Part shown: positions 37,101 through 48,995 of the stretch, one piece after another | Layout: every line of letters starts with the position of its first letter | Position numbering within the stretch: position 1 is the first letter of the stretch | NCBI RefSeq assembly: GCF_036884655.1 | Contig: NC_088357.1 | Location: forward strand, 42,664,001-42,728,000 | DNA length: 64,000 bases | Direction: 5' to 3' | DNA from: Musa acuminata AAA Group | Lineage: Eukaryota > Streptophyta > Magnoliopsida > Zingiberales > Musaceae | Notes under the pieces: model-generated | Databases searched by the model: none | Seen by the model: the letters and a program-made list of their open reading frames with translations, nothing else | What the model was told of the DNA's origin: nothing | Made by a program: the position numbers and the translations under genes

Positions 37101-40051
37101 AGTAACATGCTTTTTGAGTGGCTTCTTTGCGGTCTAGGCGTCTAGGTTTGAAGTCATAGAAACAACCTAAATTATTCTTTAGTAACATACCATTTGAATG
37201 CCCTCTTTGTGACCTAGGTGTCAAAGTTTCAAATGATCAAAACAACCTCTCTGCTTGTAGGGGTAAGGTTTCTTATATTGAACCTTTTTAAAACCTATAT
37301 TAGCAGAAACCTCATGAACTGGGATGCCCTTTTACACATGGTATGAGCTCTTCACTATCTTAATAATGTCTTTTAAATTCTCCAGTCAAGCAGCATTCTG
37401 AAGACTTTTTCCTTCATATGTGGTTTCCAACTGTCAACACTATCTGCCAACTGTTTAAGTTTGTATTTTATGATGAGAAATCTTGAGGTTTTGGTAGCCA
37501 ATTAGCTCGAGTGTTTCTTTGAACTTCCTGTTGCCAATCAAATTTATAGTCTTTTTGTGAATGGATCTGATTTTTGACATATTCTCAATCCCATATACAA
37601 TCATCAGATAGCTAAATTTTAGAAGGAAAGCATAGATAGCTAAATTTTACAAGGAAAACATAATTTTTAGTAAAGTAAAGTATCAGACAATGACATCTTT
37701 TTTTCTCTGCTTTCTCATGGCCATACTTTCGAGTGTGGGTTAGCTAATCTTTGTTGACATTTAAGTAAATGAATCTTGTCACAGTGAGTCCACAATTTTT
37801 GATATCATAATTTTATTTCCTTTTGTAGCAGCGGAAACATACATGTGCACTTGTGAATGAAGCTATGGTTCTGGAAAGCATATTTTTCTTTTAGCTATTC
37901 CTGCTATTCTAGACATTTTCTTTCCAAGAATTGACAAAATTCTCACATTTTACACAAAAATGCAAATATGTTTCCCTTGAGACCAGAAATTTCATGAAAT
38001 ATGTTCAGATGTCCTGTTGTCATTTGCAAAACTGGCAATTGCAGCAGGACTGAAGATTTAAGTTACCTGCTTACCTTTTCTGGAAGATTGCAGCAGGACG
38101 AGGTGTTTTGTAGGAAGTTTATTTGGTTTTCTTAATTCTACAGGAGATTAGTAGCTTTAGAGTGAAATTTTTATTTCATATGAAATTGTTTATTGCTACT
38201 GACTAGTTATTGTCTAGCATATTTTTTTTAGTGAGAAAACGTTTGATAGAATATTATTTTAGTTTCCATATTATTGACCGAGATGATTTTCTCCTTAACA
38301 GATTCGTAATGTTTTTGATCTCATCCGTCGGGGGGATACCTTGCTGCTTGAGGTTAGCTTTCATTACTTAGCATTGAGCTTATGTTTCTACACCTTTTTC
38401 TCTTTCCCTTTTTAGTCGTATGGTGATAAATTCTTTCATGCATGATTGAGGTATCTTACATGGGTATCGTTAATTAGTGAGCATGACTTTATGCTCCTTA
38501 TAGCTTGGCTTTTGTCTGATTGAGTGGCATGTATCTAGGCTGTTTAAAGTCATATTGAAGCCTAAAGAATTTACTTTTATCTCCCAGGATTACCATTCAG
38601 TTATTTTCCTATCGCCATAACATGTAATGTAGTTGTATTGTGCCAAAACCTCCATGTCTGGCCTTTTTATTTTAAATTCTAGAAGAAAAGACATGTTCAT
38701 GTTGTAACTTCATTTAATTGTATTTGTTTTCCTTTCTCATTCAATTGCATGGTTGCTATTTATCAAACAGCTAGCCCATGTCTATCATAGCTACATATCT
38801 TTTTTAGTATTTGGTAAGGTTCACTTGTTGACATGGGAAAAATATCTAAATTGCAAGTGACCTTAGGCATGTAAAATTTGCTCAGTTACTACAAATGTGC
38901 ACATCAAAACTAGGCTAAACAGATATTTTCCAGCCATTATCTTTCAGTTTAGGAGGGATGGGGTGATGGATTGAGGGCTTCTCAATGTCTGATTTATCTT
39001 TCGTTTGTAGAAGTTAGTTTCTTTTCTTTACTTCTCGCAAAGGAATAATATTGCTAATGTAAGTCACTTCTCATTCTGGTTGATCTGAAGGTTCATTTTT
39101 AGCAATGCCCTTTTTAAGTGTAGTTGCCTCTTTCTATCTTGTTCTGGAAGTCTCTCCGATCTCAAATTTTTGTTGTACCTGACCAAGGGATTTCTGTTTC
39201 ATTTGGGTCGTGATTAAAATTTAATGTGGAGATTTTGTTATTGACTTTTATCTTTGTAAAACCCTTTGTACGTGAGTACCAAAGCAAAGCATCCTTTAAT
39301 AGAAAACTAGTTACTGACGGACTTTAAAAGTGAAACTGGTTGTAGGGTGTCCTATATTCTTATACACGCAATCTAAAACATGTTACTTTGCTGTAATCCT
39401 GTAAATTCCTTTAGAGATGTAAAGAGTCTATGATGTTGAGATTGTAAGTACCCTTGCCTGGCTGGTTCAATAAACTTGAGTCCAAGTGTCAGAATGATAG
39501 GACTGGACTTATTCTGATGATTCTTGGCCAGGATTTCTTATCATTTGAGCAGTCAGGATATGTCGGGGGCACCAATTTTCATGACAGGTATAGAGATATG
39601 CGGCTGGATGTGGATAATATGTCTTATGAGGTAATAATCTTTTGTTGTGCTTTTGTTTGAGGAAGAAACTTTGAACTATAAATAAAACAATTTTGTTCTT
39701 GCAGGAACTGTTGGTGTTGGGAGAGCGTATAGGAAATGTCAACACTGGGCTCAGCGAGGAAAAAATCCTGAACTGCCTACGACAGCGGAAGTATGTATCT
39801 ATCGCATCAGAACCATCGGGGGAAGTTGAACCATGCTGCATCTGTCGGGTGAGTCCACTTCAGGCCCTTAGGCTTTTCCTTAACGGTTGAACTCAGAAAC
39901 AGTTTGTGTCCTGTGGCAGGAAGAATACATGGAAGGGGCAGAGTTGGGCCGACTCGATTGTGGCCATGACTTCCACACTGCTTGCATCAAGCAATGGTTG
40001 ATGATAAAGAATTTATGTCCCATCTGTAAAACAACTGCCCTGAGTACCTGA
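34199..40051 (+). CDS. RING-H2 E3 ubiquitin ligase, RHG1A/HIP1/MBR-like
   Basis: Six coding exons: 34199-34958, 35044-35951, 38302-38352, 39532-39630, 39705-39848, 39920-40051, totalling 2094 nt (697 residues). All introns are GT-AG and no stop occurs. The long Ser/Asn/Gln-rich N-terminal two thirds looks disordered. A conserved block follows (LSMRTLAAAREGRRR, then HDRYRDMRLDVDNMSYEEL), and a C-terminal RING-H2 finger with zinc ligands Cys650, Cys653, Cys668, His670, His673, Cys676, Cys687 and Cys690. The family transfers ubiquitin from an E2 to substrates; substrate and location cannot be read here. The start is the ATG at 34199 (MQGQRSS), the family's usual N-terminus. An upstream in-frame TTG is not a start. 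Confidence 0.93.
35952..38301 (+). other. Long intron 2 of the RING-H2 gene
   Basis: About 2.35 kb, donor GAG|GTATGC and acceptor TTAACAG. It contains short chance frames and two related phrases, one near 37095-37165 and another near 37173-37245 (CCTAAATTATTC and GACCTAGGTGTC vicinity), suggesting a small internal duplication. No gene. Confidence 0.85.
38353..39531 (+). other. Intron 3 of the RING-H2 gene
   Basis: About 1.2 kb, donor GAG|GTTAGC and acceptor GGCCAG. T-rich, nothing else recognised. Confidence 0.85.
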
Positions 40052-43000
40052 AAAGAAAGGATAGACTCTGCCGTTCCATCTCGAATTAAGAGGCAGCGAC
40101 TTTATACCACAACAAAAGATAGCATTTTCCTGATTTTTTTCTTCCTCTAAAATTTTCGAGTCACATTATAGATTTTAATGCTTGAGTCTTATATTGCATG
40201 GTATATGACTCCTGCCACCTACATAGGAGGAGGTCAGGATTGTTGGAAGTTTGTGCTTTACTACTATGGTTTGCACTATTTTACCCTTCATTTATGTTTG
40301 TTTCTTCTCCTATATTTACAAATTGCTTCCAAAAAATTGACCTCAGGGCTCCAAATGGTTTAGATAGCATAAGATCTGAAATAACCTAATCCAATAACCA
40401 AGTCCATTAACTTTTGGATTATTTGTTGATCTATTGTTTTGGCACAAGATTGTTCTCTCTCTGTTTTATCATTTCATTGGGTGGATGATGTTGCCATGAC
40501 CATGAATGGCACAGCTTTGTCTTACAGGTTGAACTATGCACTGTGACCCTTCAAAAACAGTTGCATTATTATTGTGGTCAACCTGGATTGCTGCTATGCT
40601 CTGCAGTTCATTTTTCTGGCATTTTCTTATGATCCATCTCTCTACCTTTTCAGTTTGCATAGGATGCTGATCTAAAATGTGCCTGAGGGAATCAATGAGC
40701 ACATGAGAAGTTTCTTCCATCTCTAACCTTGTTATGCCTCAACAACTAAACACAATTCTTCCCTGGTAACTCTTTTACCTTTCACTTTGGTATATTTTAT
40801 CGCGGTTCGATTTGAATCAAAATCGAATTCGTCGGTTTTAAATTGAATCGAAAGAAGCCATCAATCTTGGGTGGTTCAATTATGGTTTTGAAGTCTTTGG
40901 ATCGATTATTCCTATCGAAATATATTTATTTTTCAAAGCTTGAAATTAAAATTATGAATTTTATTTTATTTTTAATTAAAAATAAAACAAATCGATGATT
41001 GGAATTGAAACTGAAATCGAAATCTTTCCAAACAGACGACATGTGTTATTGATTGAAATTGTATTTATATCGGATTAAAATGAATAATCATATACTTGAA
41101 AGGAAATATTGATATAAATTTTCGGGTAAAACGTGATTTCAATTATTGTGTGTATCATTTTAGGAGTCAGTGATGACCAAAAGTGCTCTTTGGAACATTT
41201 TGTCCTCTACCTAAGCTTTCACTGTGGTTGATGTGATCATGCACTCGTCCTTGTTGACTACTTTGGTCCTCCAATCCAGCTTTGAGTGTGATTGATGTGC
41301 TCGTTGGCAGTGACAGTATGTGAAGGAGGAATTGCATTTACTCTTTTTTATATTCTTTTGAATTATTCTCTATTTCTCATAATCTTGAGATAACTGAGCA
41401 ATTTCGCCACAATTCATGGCTGTATCAATTCAATTCTTTAGTTATAATATTTTGAAATATATTTATAGTATTCTTTCAAATATATTTATAATAATTTTAA
41501 ATATATTTATACCATGAAACAAATGAAAGAAGGAATTATCATGTGTCAATTTTAAGCCATCTGAGGCCCATAGTTTATGTTTGTTTCCAATATCAGAGAA
41601 TGTACTGAAAGATTTCTCATATCCTGAAGAAATCATCTGCATGCATACAAGTTCTTCTGCAAGCCAGCAGCAGTAAAGCAGGATGTGTCTCCTCCTCCAC
41701 GTACTATTTCTGGTTGCTTGTGGTTGGAGTTCATTGCATGACCAATGGTTGGGTCAAATCATCTCCTCGAGAGGGAAAAGCTGAAGAAATGCTGCTCCCA
41801 TATGAACAGTGAAGATTGATTGAAGTGACATAACTCATGCCGATGACTATTTATGGAGGATAGACTTCAGTACATTTAGGCTTTTGACTGTATTCAAGTG
41901 TGACTTCAGACTCAGAGATGAGAGCGGATAAGTTTCTTGAACTCAACTATAGTAAGTTTAGGTTGTCTAGTGGTTTACAGGGGTGATTACAGCCTAAGTA
42001 TATGAAGCGATCCATTATCGAAAGAGAGAGAGATTGCAGCAGCAGATGCCATTACAGAATGCGCTCTTCTTTAGATCCGTAAAGTAAAAGACGCTTCTTG
42101 CCTCTTTTGCTTCCTTCCATCTTCCTCCACCTTCTACTTAACTTCGTTCAATTGTCGACGTCTGGGTTTGTAAGACGATAGGAGATGTTCTCCTATGTAG
42201 ATGGTAGTTGGCTTGGGGTCCGACGATAGGTCATCCTCCGTGATGCAGCATCGATTGCAGGAGTTGCTAAAGCAACAGTTGCTCTTGGACGAGGAGGACG
42301 CGACTAGCTCATCAGCTCGACCATGACTTGTTGAGTGGAGCGACGCAATGCAGTAGCTCAAATCGCCATCACCAACGTCATCATCACTATCTCCATCGAC
42401 AACTGTGATGACAGTATCGAACCAGCTTTTTCCTTTGCTTTCACGTTGTAAGCGAGAAGTTTATATAAAATTAATAAATAATAAAATTATCTTTTTATCT
42501 TTTTTTATTTGTGTTGTTTTACGTGAGTATGATTTTTTTTTGAAATTAATGACGTGAGAAAAATTGAGATTAAATGTCTCATTTTTATAAATGTAAGGAT
42601 CTTGATATTATTTTTTAAAATATAAAAAATTAAAAATTTAATTATAATTAATTACAAAGATAATACGTAATTATCCCTCGAAATTATCAGTTTAATTCTA
42701 ATTCCGATTCGATCCACTGGTTTTGATCAATACAAAAAAAATATAAAAAAATTTCTATCAAGATTGACGATTCCAACTTCGATTTTAATTTCTAGGAACT
42801 AAATTGGAATCAAATCATTGATCCAATTCGATTTCGACTTCCAACCAATACAATTTCGGTATGAATTGAACCGTGTCCATCCTTAGTTGGAAGGTCGTTT
42901 TCTTGAAATCTATGGATGACTAAGCGACATGGTTTCACATATATCATCAGCAAAGGAACCCAATAATGTGATGCCGTCTACGGACGGAGGAAGTGACCAG

Positions 43001-43127
43001 CGACACATCCGACACACCTACATTATGCAGGAACCGAGTTCCCATCGAATGGCAAATCCAACCCCACCGGTTCTGAAAGATGTTGACCCTCCTCGTCTAT
43101 CTCGGACACAACAAGATAAAAGCACAT
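40052..43127. other. Spacer between RING-H2 gene and retrotransposon block
   Basis: The first few hundred bases are probably the RING gene 3' UTR. At about 40795-41060 and 42670-42885 there are GGTTCGATTTGAATC-like stretches in roughly opposite orientation, suggestive of decayed transposon subterminal sequence, but matching ends and a target duplication were not found. Other frames are short and unsupported. Confidence 0.5.
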
Positions 43128-43755
43128 TGTTGATGAACTAACGTGCCGTGTCCGAGGAGTCAGCACGGTTTGGTCTACGCATTAATGTCCAGAGTTTCTA
43201 CTTGTCATGAGAAATATCTGAGCTAGCTGGGTTGAGCCGTCGACTTCATCTTTCGAGAAGGCGTCCCTCGACAAGGGGGTTGAAGTTGGTCGGATCACGA
43301 GGTCGATAAAATGACGCTGTCTCTAGCTGGGGTGTCTCTCGATCGCAGTTGCAGAGCGGTCGAGCTCTGCACAAAAGGCCATTGTCGGGGGGTTCTCAAC
43401 TTTTGCCCCTCGGAGGTTAAGTTAGTAGTTTTTTTTCTCTCATTTTTTTTCTCTCTCTCCCTAGTCAGATGCCAGTTAGGGGTGTTTATACTATAACTCG
43501 AAGATCGGTCATACACGGATTTGGCATGGCGGTCGATCCCCGAGTAGTAGGATAGTACCTTCATGCAGTCGTCGCCCCAAGTGCACGAAACGACGCCCTA
43601 CAGCGCTGCCCCAAGCTTTTGGGATAGGACTTGCCGAGGGGAGCCTCTGGTATGGGTTTCGGGTCAGTGCAGGGAAGTACCCCTCGTGCTAACTTAGTAG
43701 GGGTGTGATGTGGCGCGGGTTATGATGTGGCTGGGGTCCAAAATATGTCTTATCA
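43128..43755 (-). repeat. 3' LTR of the Tat-type element (copy 1)
   Basis: 628 bp. On the minus strand it begins TGATAAGACA right after the purine-rich tract TGGGGGGAGAAGTTA and ends ...TTCATCAACA. A TATA-like GTATAAAC lies at about 43484-43492 (minus). It aligns by eye along its length with copies near 51.8-52.4 kb and 59.1-59.5 kb. Confidence 0.85.
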
Positions 43756-43895
43756 TAACTTCTCCCCCCATTGAGGCATGCCACGGGGTCCTTACTAGAG
43801 GGCGAGAGGCGCGACTGGTTTGTAGGAGTGCTGCGAGTCATTGGTCGGAGGATCGAGCCGATTCCTCTTGTGAAGGGTAGTCGGGTTGATTCATC

Positions 43896-44164
43896 GTGAG
43901 GCCGATCGGGGGACCGAACTACGCGACTTGGGCAGAGACTGAACCTGCTGGCCAAGCAACTAGACTCGGGCTCAGGTTGGGACTAGTGAGTCGTTGGTCG
44001 GAGGACCGAGCCGCGCGACTCGGGTAGAGACTGAACCTGCTGGCCGAGCAATCGGACTCGGGCTCAGGTTTGGACTGGCGAGTCACTGGTCGGGGGACCG
44101 AGCTATGCGACTCGGGCAGAGACTAAACCTACTGGCCAAGCAATTGGACTCGGGCTCAGGTTTG
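43896..44164. repeat. 92-bp tandem repeat, three units
   Basis: Units start at about 43896 (partial), 43981 and 44073, each with GGACCGAGC, GCGACTCGGG, GAGACT(G/A)AACCT and GGACTCGGGCTCAGGTT. The period between the last two units is exactly 92 bp. It lies between the 3' LTR and the antisense ORF, where Tat elements often carry tandem repeats. Confidence 0.85.
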
Positions 44165-44399
44165 GACTGATTTGAGCGATGATCGTCGGGAGGCACGTCG
44201 GGATGCGTGCGTGGTATCACGCGCGGGTGTCAGAGTGCTCGTGCCACAACGAATGGGGAAGCGTGGGTTCTGGCAAGAAAATTCCTATTATGAGTGGGCT
44301 TTTTGGTGGGAAATTTCCGTCATGAGTAGGCTTATGGTGGGAACTTCAAGACGGGAGGATCTAGAGAGATTCAGGGAGTTATTATTAGAAAAAGAGTTG

Positions 44400-45935
44400 G
44401 CAGTAAGAGGGGGGGGGGGGGGGGGGGGGGGGTGAATTAGTGCAGCGATAAAAATTATGTCGGTTCAAAACTTCGTTGCGATTAAATCCATTTCCAATGA
44501 AAAATCGTTTCATTAAGGTATTAACTTTGGAAGCATACGAAAAATCGTAATAGATGTAAAGCAAATAAAGTGGTTTGCAGCAAAGTAAATTGCACAAGAG
44601 AAACATAAACTAGATTTTTATAGTGGTTTGGTTGTCGTGACTTACATCCACTTCACTGATTCCTCTTCCGTCAAGGTCACCGGCATCCACTATCAGTCTT
44701 CTTTCAATGGGCAAAGACTAACTACTCTTTTATACCCCTCTTCTCCCTTTCACAGGTTTAGGAGACAACATTTTATAACTCTATTTTATAAGGTATCCGT
44801 CTCACACCTCCCTTAGAACTCTCTCTGAGCTTTGGGAGGAGGGAACTCAATTTTCTAAGGTTTACAAATTTAGAGTCACAGGGTTTTGCTAAATATTGCT
44901 TATCTATGTAGGAATAGCTGAGGTATTTATAGGCCTCAAATAAATTCAAATTTGGAGCCTAAAATTTAAACCCCCAAAATTTTAGGGTACGGGCGATACC
45001 ACCGCCTACAGCCTGACATTGGGCGGTACCACTGCCTAAACTATCTTGAAGATTGAGTAGTACCACCGCCTAACACAGTCTCAAAGACTGTACCACGACG
45101 GTTTCACTTGTTTGGTCACTGTTTGAGCCTTTCTCTTAGCCCAACACAATCCAAACTTGGCCCAATTATCCCCTAATTGACTTAACCCAATCCTAATTCC
45201 TATTATATATTAACTATGAATTTTAAGACATTTGTTAAGCTAAACAAAGTTCGTAAGTCTAGGTTTCTTTCGGCGATCTTCCGACGAACTTTTGACGATC
45301 TCTCGGCAATGTTCCAACGGAATCTTGGCAAGCTCCTGGACTTCATGATGATCTTCTTGGCTAGTTTCGACAAGCTTCTTTGGCAAGCTCTAGGACTTCT
45401 CGGTCAATTCCGACAGAACTTCCGATGAACATCCGGACTTCCGACGAACTCTCAAACTCGCAACAAAATCGCGTTCTTGACTTCGGGACTTCATTTTGCT
45501 TTGTGCTTTGCTATCGTAGTTAATCCTACATATGAAAAAACATACTTCGATCTAGATAATTATTACTAAGCATGAATTATGTTGTCCGGCATGTCATTTG
45601 TCCATCGACGCTTCGTCCGATTCTTCGATGCATTGTCCTCTCTTGCGACCTATTTCCTAATCGGCCAGTTGACCTCCGCAACTCCGATATCCTTGGCATA
45701 ATTTTTTCTCTTCTTAGCCCGATGCCCGAATCCATAGCCCGAAGCCTTCTATCGATATGTTATCTGATCCTTCGGCTAGACGTCCAATCTTTTAACATGT
45801 TCCACCGGCCCAACATGATTCTTCCTACTTTAATTGTCTCATCCTGATCGAAGCATCTTGCATCACTCAAAACGCAGATCAATTCATAAATACTTATCAA
45901 TTGGTTTCATCATCAAAATTAAAGATTCAATAGTT
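44400..45935 (+). mobile_element. Copia (SIRE-like) LTR inserted in the Tat element
   Basis: About 1.5 kb of different composition. It starts near a 24-base G run (44409-44432) followed by TGAATTAGTGCAGCG, and ends near GATTCAATA. The middle has GGCGGTACCACCGCC-like motifs repeated about three times (44990-45080). I read it as a plus-oriented solo LTR of a copia element. Ends are decayed: no clean TG/CA termini or 5-bp target duplication (GTTGG and GTTAT are the best flanking pair), so boundaries are approximate. Confidence 0.55.
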
Positions 45936-46732
45936 ATGGCGGGTTGACATGCTGCGACCATCTCTTCCCTCAGGGAGCCCAAACGTCGCCTCAAGGTGGA
46001 TTCGTGCCTCTATATAAGTTCCTCCTGGAGCAGTTGCCGCAACATTGCCCATTCTCCTGTTCCATGCCTCGGCTTCTTTCTCCTAACCTTGAGGTCGGGA
46101 TGTCTCCGTCTCCCTCTTCCTCCTGTTTATCTTCTTCCTCCTCTTCTTCCTCTTTGAGTCGGTCGACTATTGGGATGCATGAGTCGTCCTCTGGAGGCCC
46201 AAGGGTAGAGGTTATTGATTCATCCTCGAGCAGCATACCCCTGGGAGTCATGAAGGCCTCCGCGGCCCTATGAAAGAATGCAGTAGTGGCATGACACTGA
46301 CTTGGTGGTGACTGAGGAGCTTTTGGGTCCGATTTGGGATCGCTACTGCATCTGTAACATCCCCCATTTTTTAAAATTTAGTAAAAGGTTTGTTTGTAAA
46401 AATAAGAATTATTTAATGATTATTTTATATTAAATGATATTATATTAAAAATTTATGGCTAGGGACCTAAGAGTAAATATTAGAAGTTTGATATAATTTA
46501 TGAAAGATTCAGATTTAAGTTAAAAAAAAAAAGAAAAAGAAAAAGAAATATTGGACAAGTGTCACTAGCTAACCTAAGGGTGCCACTTATCTTTGCTCTA
46601 AAGATGACACCTAGCCCCTTTCATGCATGCATGACACCTTGTAACTTTTGCATTAGCCAAAACCCAAATAAGTAGATGAAAGGTTAAAGAAAACAAACCT
46701 GAAGAGTTGCAGCCAACGTTAGTTTGAGGAGG

Positions 46733-46777
46733 AGAAGAAGAAGAAGAAGAAGAAGAAGAAGAAGAAGAAGAAGAGGA
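46733..46777. repeat. (GAA)n microsatellite
   Basis: About 12 GAA units within the 5' part of the 3.3-kb solo LTR. Confidence 0.9.
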
Positions 46778-46959
46778 AACTTTGTTTGAGGTTTTGCATC
46801 AACTCCCTATATTTGGGAATCAAACTCATCTAAGGCAAGTGTTCTAACCCAATCCCACAGTAACCTTAATCTCTGTTTTCATTTTTATTCTGCAAAATTT
46901 GAAAGATTTCAACTGAGAACCAAACCTTCATTCGTTTTGATATAAAGATATGAATCTGT

Positions 46960-47520
46960 AATTTTTCGGTAATCTGACCTCTATGTAATGTTTCGATCAT
47001 AACATTTTGTAATAAACTCTGATTTAGACAAAACCTATTCCATTTGAAAGTAGACAAGAAAATCTTTATTTTGATATAAAGATCGAATGATTTGGAGTTT
47101 AAATGCCTACTAAGACTTCTGTCTAAATTAACCCTACAGATTCTGCAAAACAGGGACTGAAATTTCTGACCTCTTGTTGCTTAACTACTTATAACTTTCT
47201 GCTGTGAACTCAGATTCATACAAAGTATGTTTTATTCGAAGCTAGACTCAAAATGCTTTCTGTATATACCTGATTTGAAATTTTTGGAGTACAATTGCTA
47301 ACTGAAACATCTGCTTTCATCGACCCTATGGATTCAGTAAAACAGAACTAATATTTTCAGACCTTTTGCTGCGAAATTATCTATAACTCCCGGTTGTAAA
47401 TTCCAAATCTTGTAAAACTTGATTTGCATAAAACTAGATTGACAAAGCTTTCTAATGACACCTATTTTGTATAAATTGGAGCATAATTGGTTATCCAAAT
47501 AGTTCATATAATGTTCCTAT
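46960..47520. repeat. Degenerate repeats of about 190 bp in the solo LTR
   Basis: The phrase CTGACCTCT / CTGACCTCTTGTTGC / CAGACCTTTTGCTGC recurs at about 46974, 47168 and 47358, each followed by TATAAC-like and GTAAA/GTGAACTC-like words. Units have diverged considerably. Confidence 0.5.
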
Positions 47521-48374
47521 CAAATTTTGCCAGAATCGAGCTTTGGTCGATTTCGGCTTTCCTTGTTACTTTCCTTTGGAAATCGATTTTGGCAAAAACT
47601 CTTACTTCAGTTAAGCTTTACATTATTATCTTAAATTCCTGTATACTTTAGTCCTTTATTTATTTGTATATCTGCAGCTATCATCTAAAGTTCATGTTTG
47701 CATCGTAATTCGGCACATGCATCCCATTGTTCCGCATTTGCTTTTGAAATGTGCCTCTTCCAGTTTCATTTCATTGGCCATTGTATTCACCTAACTTTCT
47801 TATTTCAATTGAGCTATATGTGATTTCTTGAAATCCTTGTATGCTCTTGCTTTTGCTTCCTTTCAAATCTGAATATACTTGTGAAAGATTATTGCTTACT
47901 TCGGATTGACTCGTAAAGGCACATGTACGCTTTGTTGTTCCGCGTGTGCTTCCGATATATGCTGCTTATTGTTAAAACTGCTCTCTTGTACTCTGGTGTG
48001 TGGGATTGTCTGGACCCTTGCCAGAAATGGTAAAGGATATGCGCTTGTTGCCCGCTATGTGGGATCCCGCTATGTGGGATATGCGCTTGTTGCCCGCTAT
48101 GTAGGTATGTGCTTAGAGCCTGCGATGCTCTGCCGGCCCCCTTTGACTTCACCTAGACGTGGGTGGATGGAGCTCCCAAACGTGGGAGACTTTTGTCAGG
48201 TGGTCATTCAGAAATGGATGAATCACATTCTGACTGAGATCCCACTACACCTTCTGTATGCTTGATATGATATCCAAAGCTTTGGTTATGTGTTTCTGTA
48301 CATGCTTTGGATAAGATTGATATGTTTGCATCGTCATGTGACATTTGAGCTTCTATTCATGTTTTGTTCTTTGA

Positions 48375-48995
48375 TATATTTATGAAATGTTATAAGTCTT
48401 TGTTATACCTTGAAAACTACCGTATGTCATCGATATGCTCCTTATGCCAATGATATGCTCCAATTATCTTTCCTCGATTGTATGAACAAAACATGATTCA
48501 AACGAAATGACATTGTAATTCTGCATTCATTATATCCAAAATGCTCCTTACGTCTTTGTTATGCCTTGAAATTACCATATGTCATCGATATGCTCCTTAT
48601 GCCAATGATATGCTCCAATTATCTTTCCTCGATTGTATAAACAAAACATGATTCAAACGAAATGACATTGTAATTCTGCATTCATTATATCCAAAATGCT
48701 CCTTACATCTTTGTTATGCCTTGAAATTACCATATGTCATCGATATGCTCCTTATGCCAATGATATGCTCCAATTATCTTTCCTCGATTGTATGAACAAA
48801 ACATGATTCAAACGAAATGACATTGTAATTCTGCATTCATTATATCCAAAATGCTCCTTACGTCTTTGTTATGCCTTGAAATTATCATATGTCATCGATA
48901 TGCTCCTTATGCTAATGATATGCTCCAAATACCTTTTCTCGATTGTATGAACAAAACGTGCTTCGAACGATATGACATTGTAATTCTGCATTCAA
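48375..48995. repeat. 155-bp tandem repeat, four units
   Basis: The landmark GTCATCGATATGCTCCTTATG occurs at 48426, 48581, 48736 and 48891, exactly 155 bp apart. The middle units are nearly identical, and the outer two diverge at their ends. It lies in the 3.3-kb solo LTR, upstream of its TATA-like site. Confidence 0.95.

Noticed and set aside
42134..42361. 75-residue Ser-rich minus-strand frame
   Set aside because: No start context, domain or splice partners; likely chance.
44172..44435. Frame ending in polyglycine from the G run
   Set aside because: Polyglycine is the translation of a homopolymer; the rest is non-coding retroelement sequence.
48375..48995. CRISPR-like regular spacing of 155-bp repeats
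   Set aside because: Whole units repeat with no unique spacers, in a plant LTR; ordinary tandem repeat.
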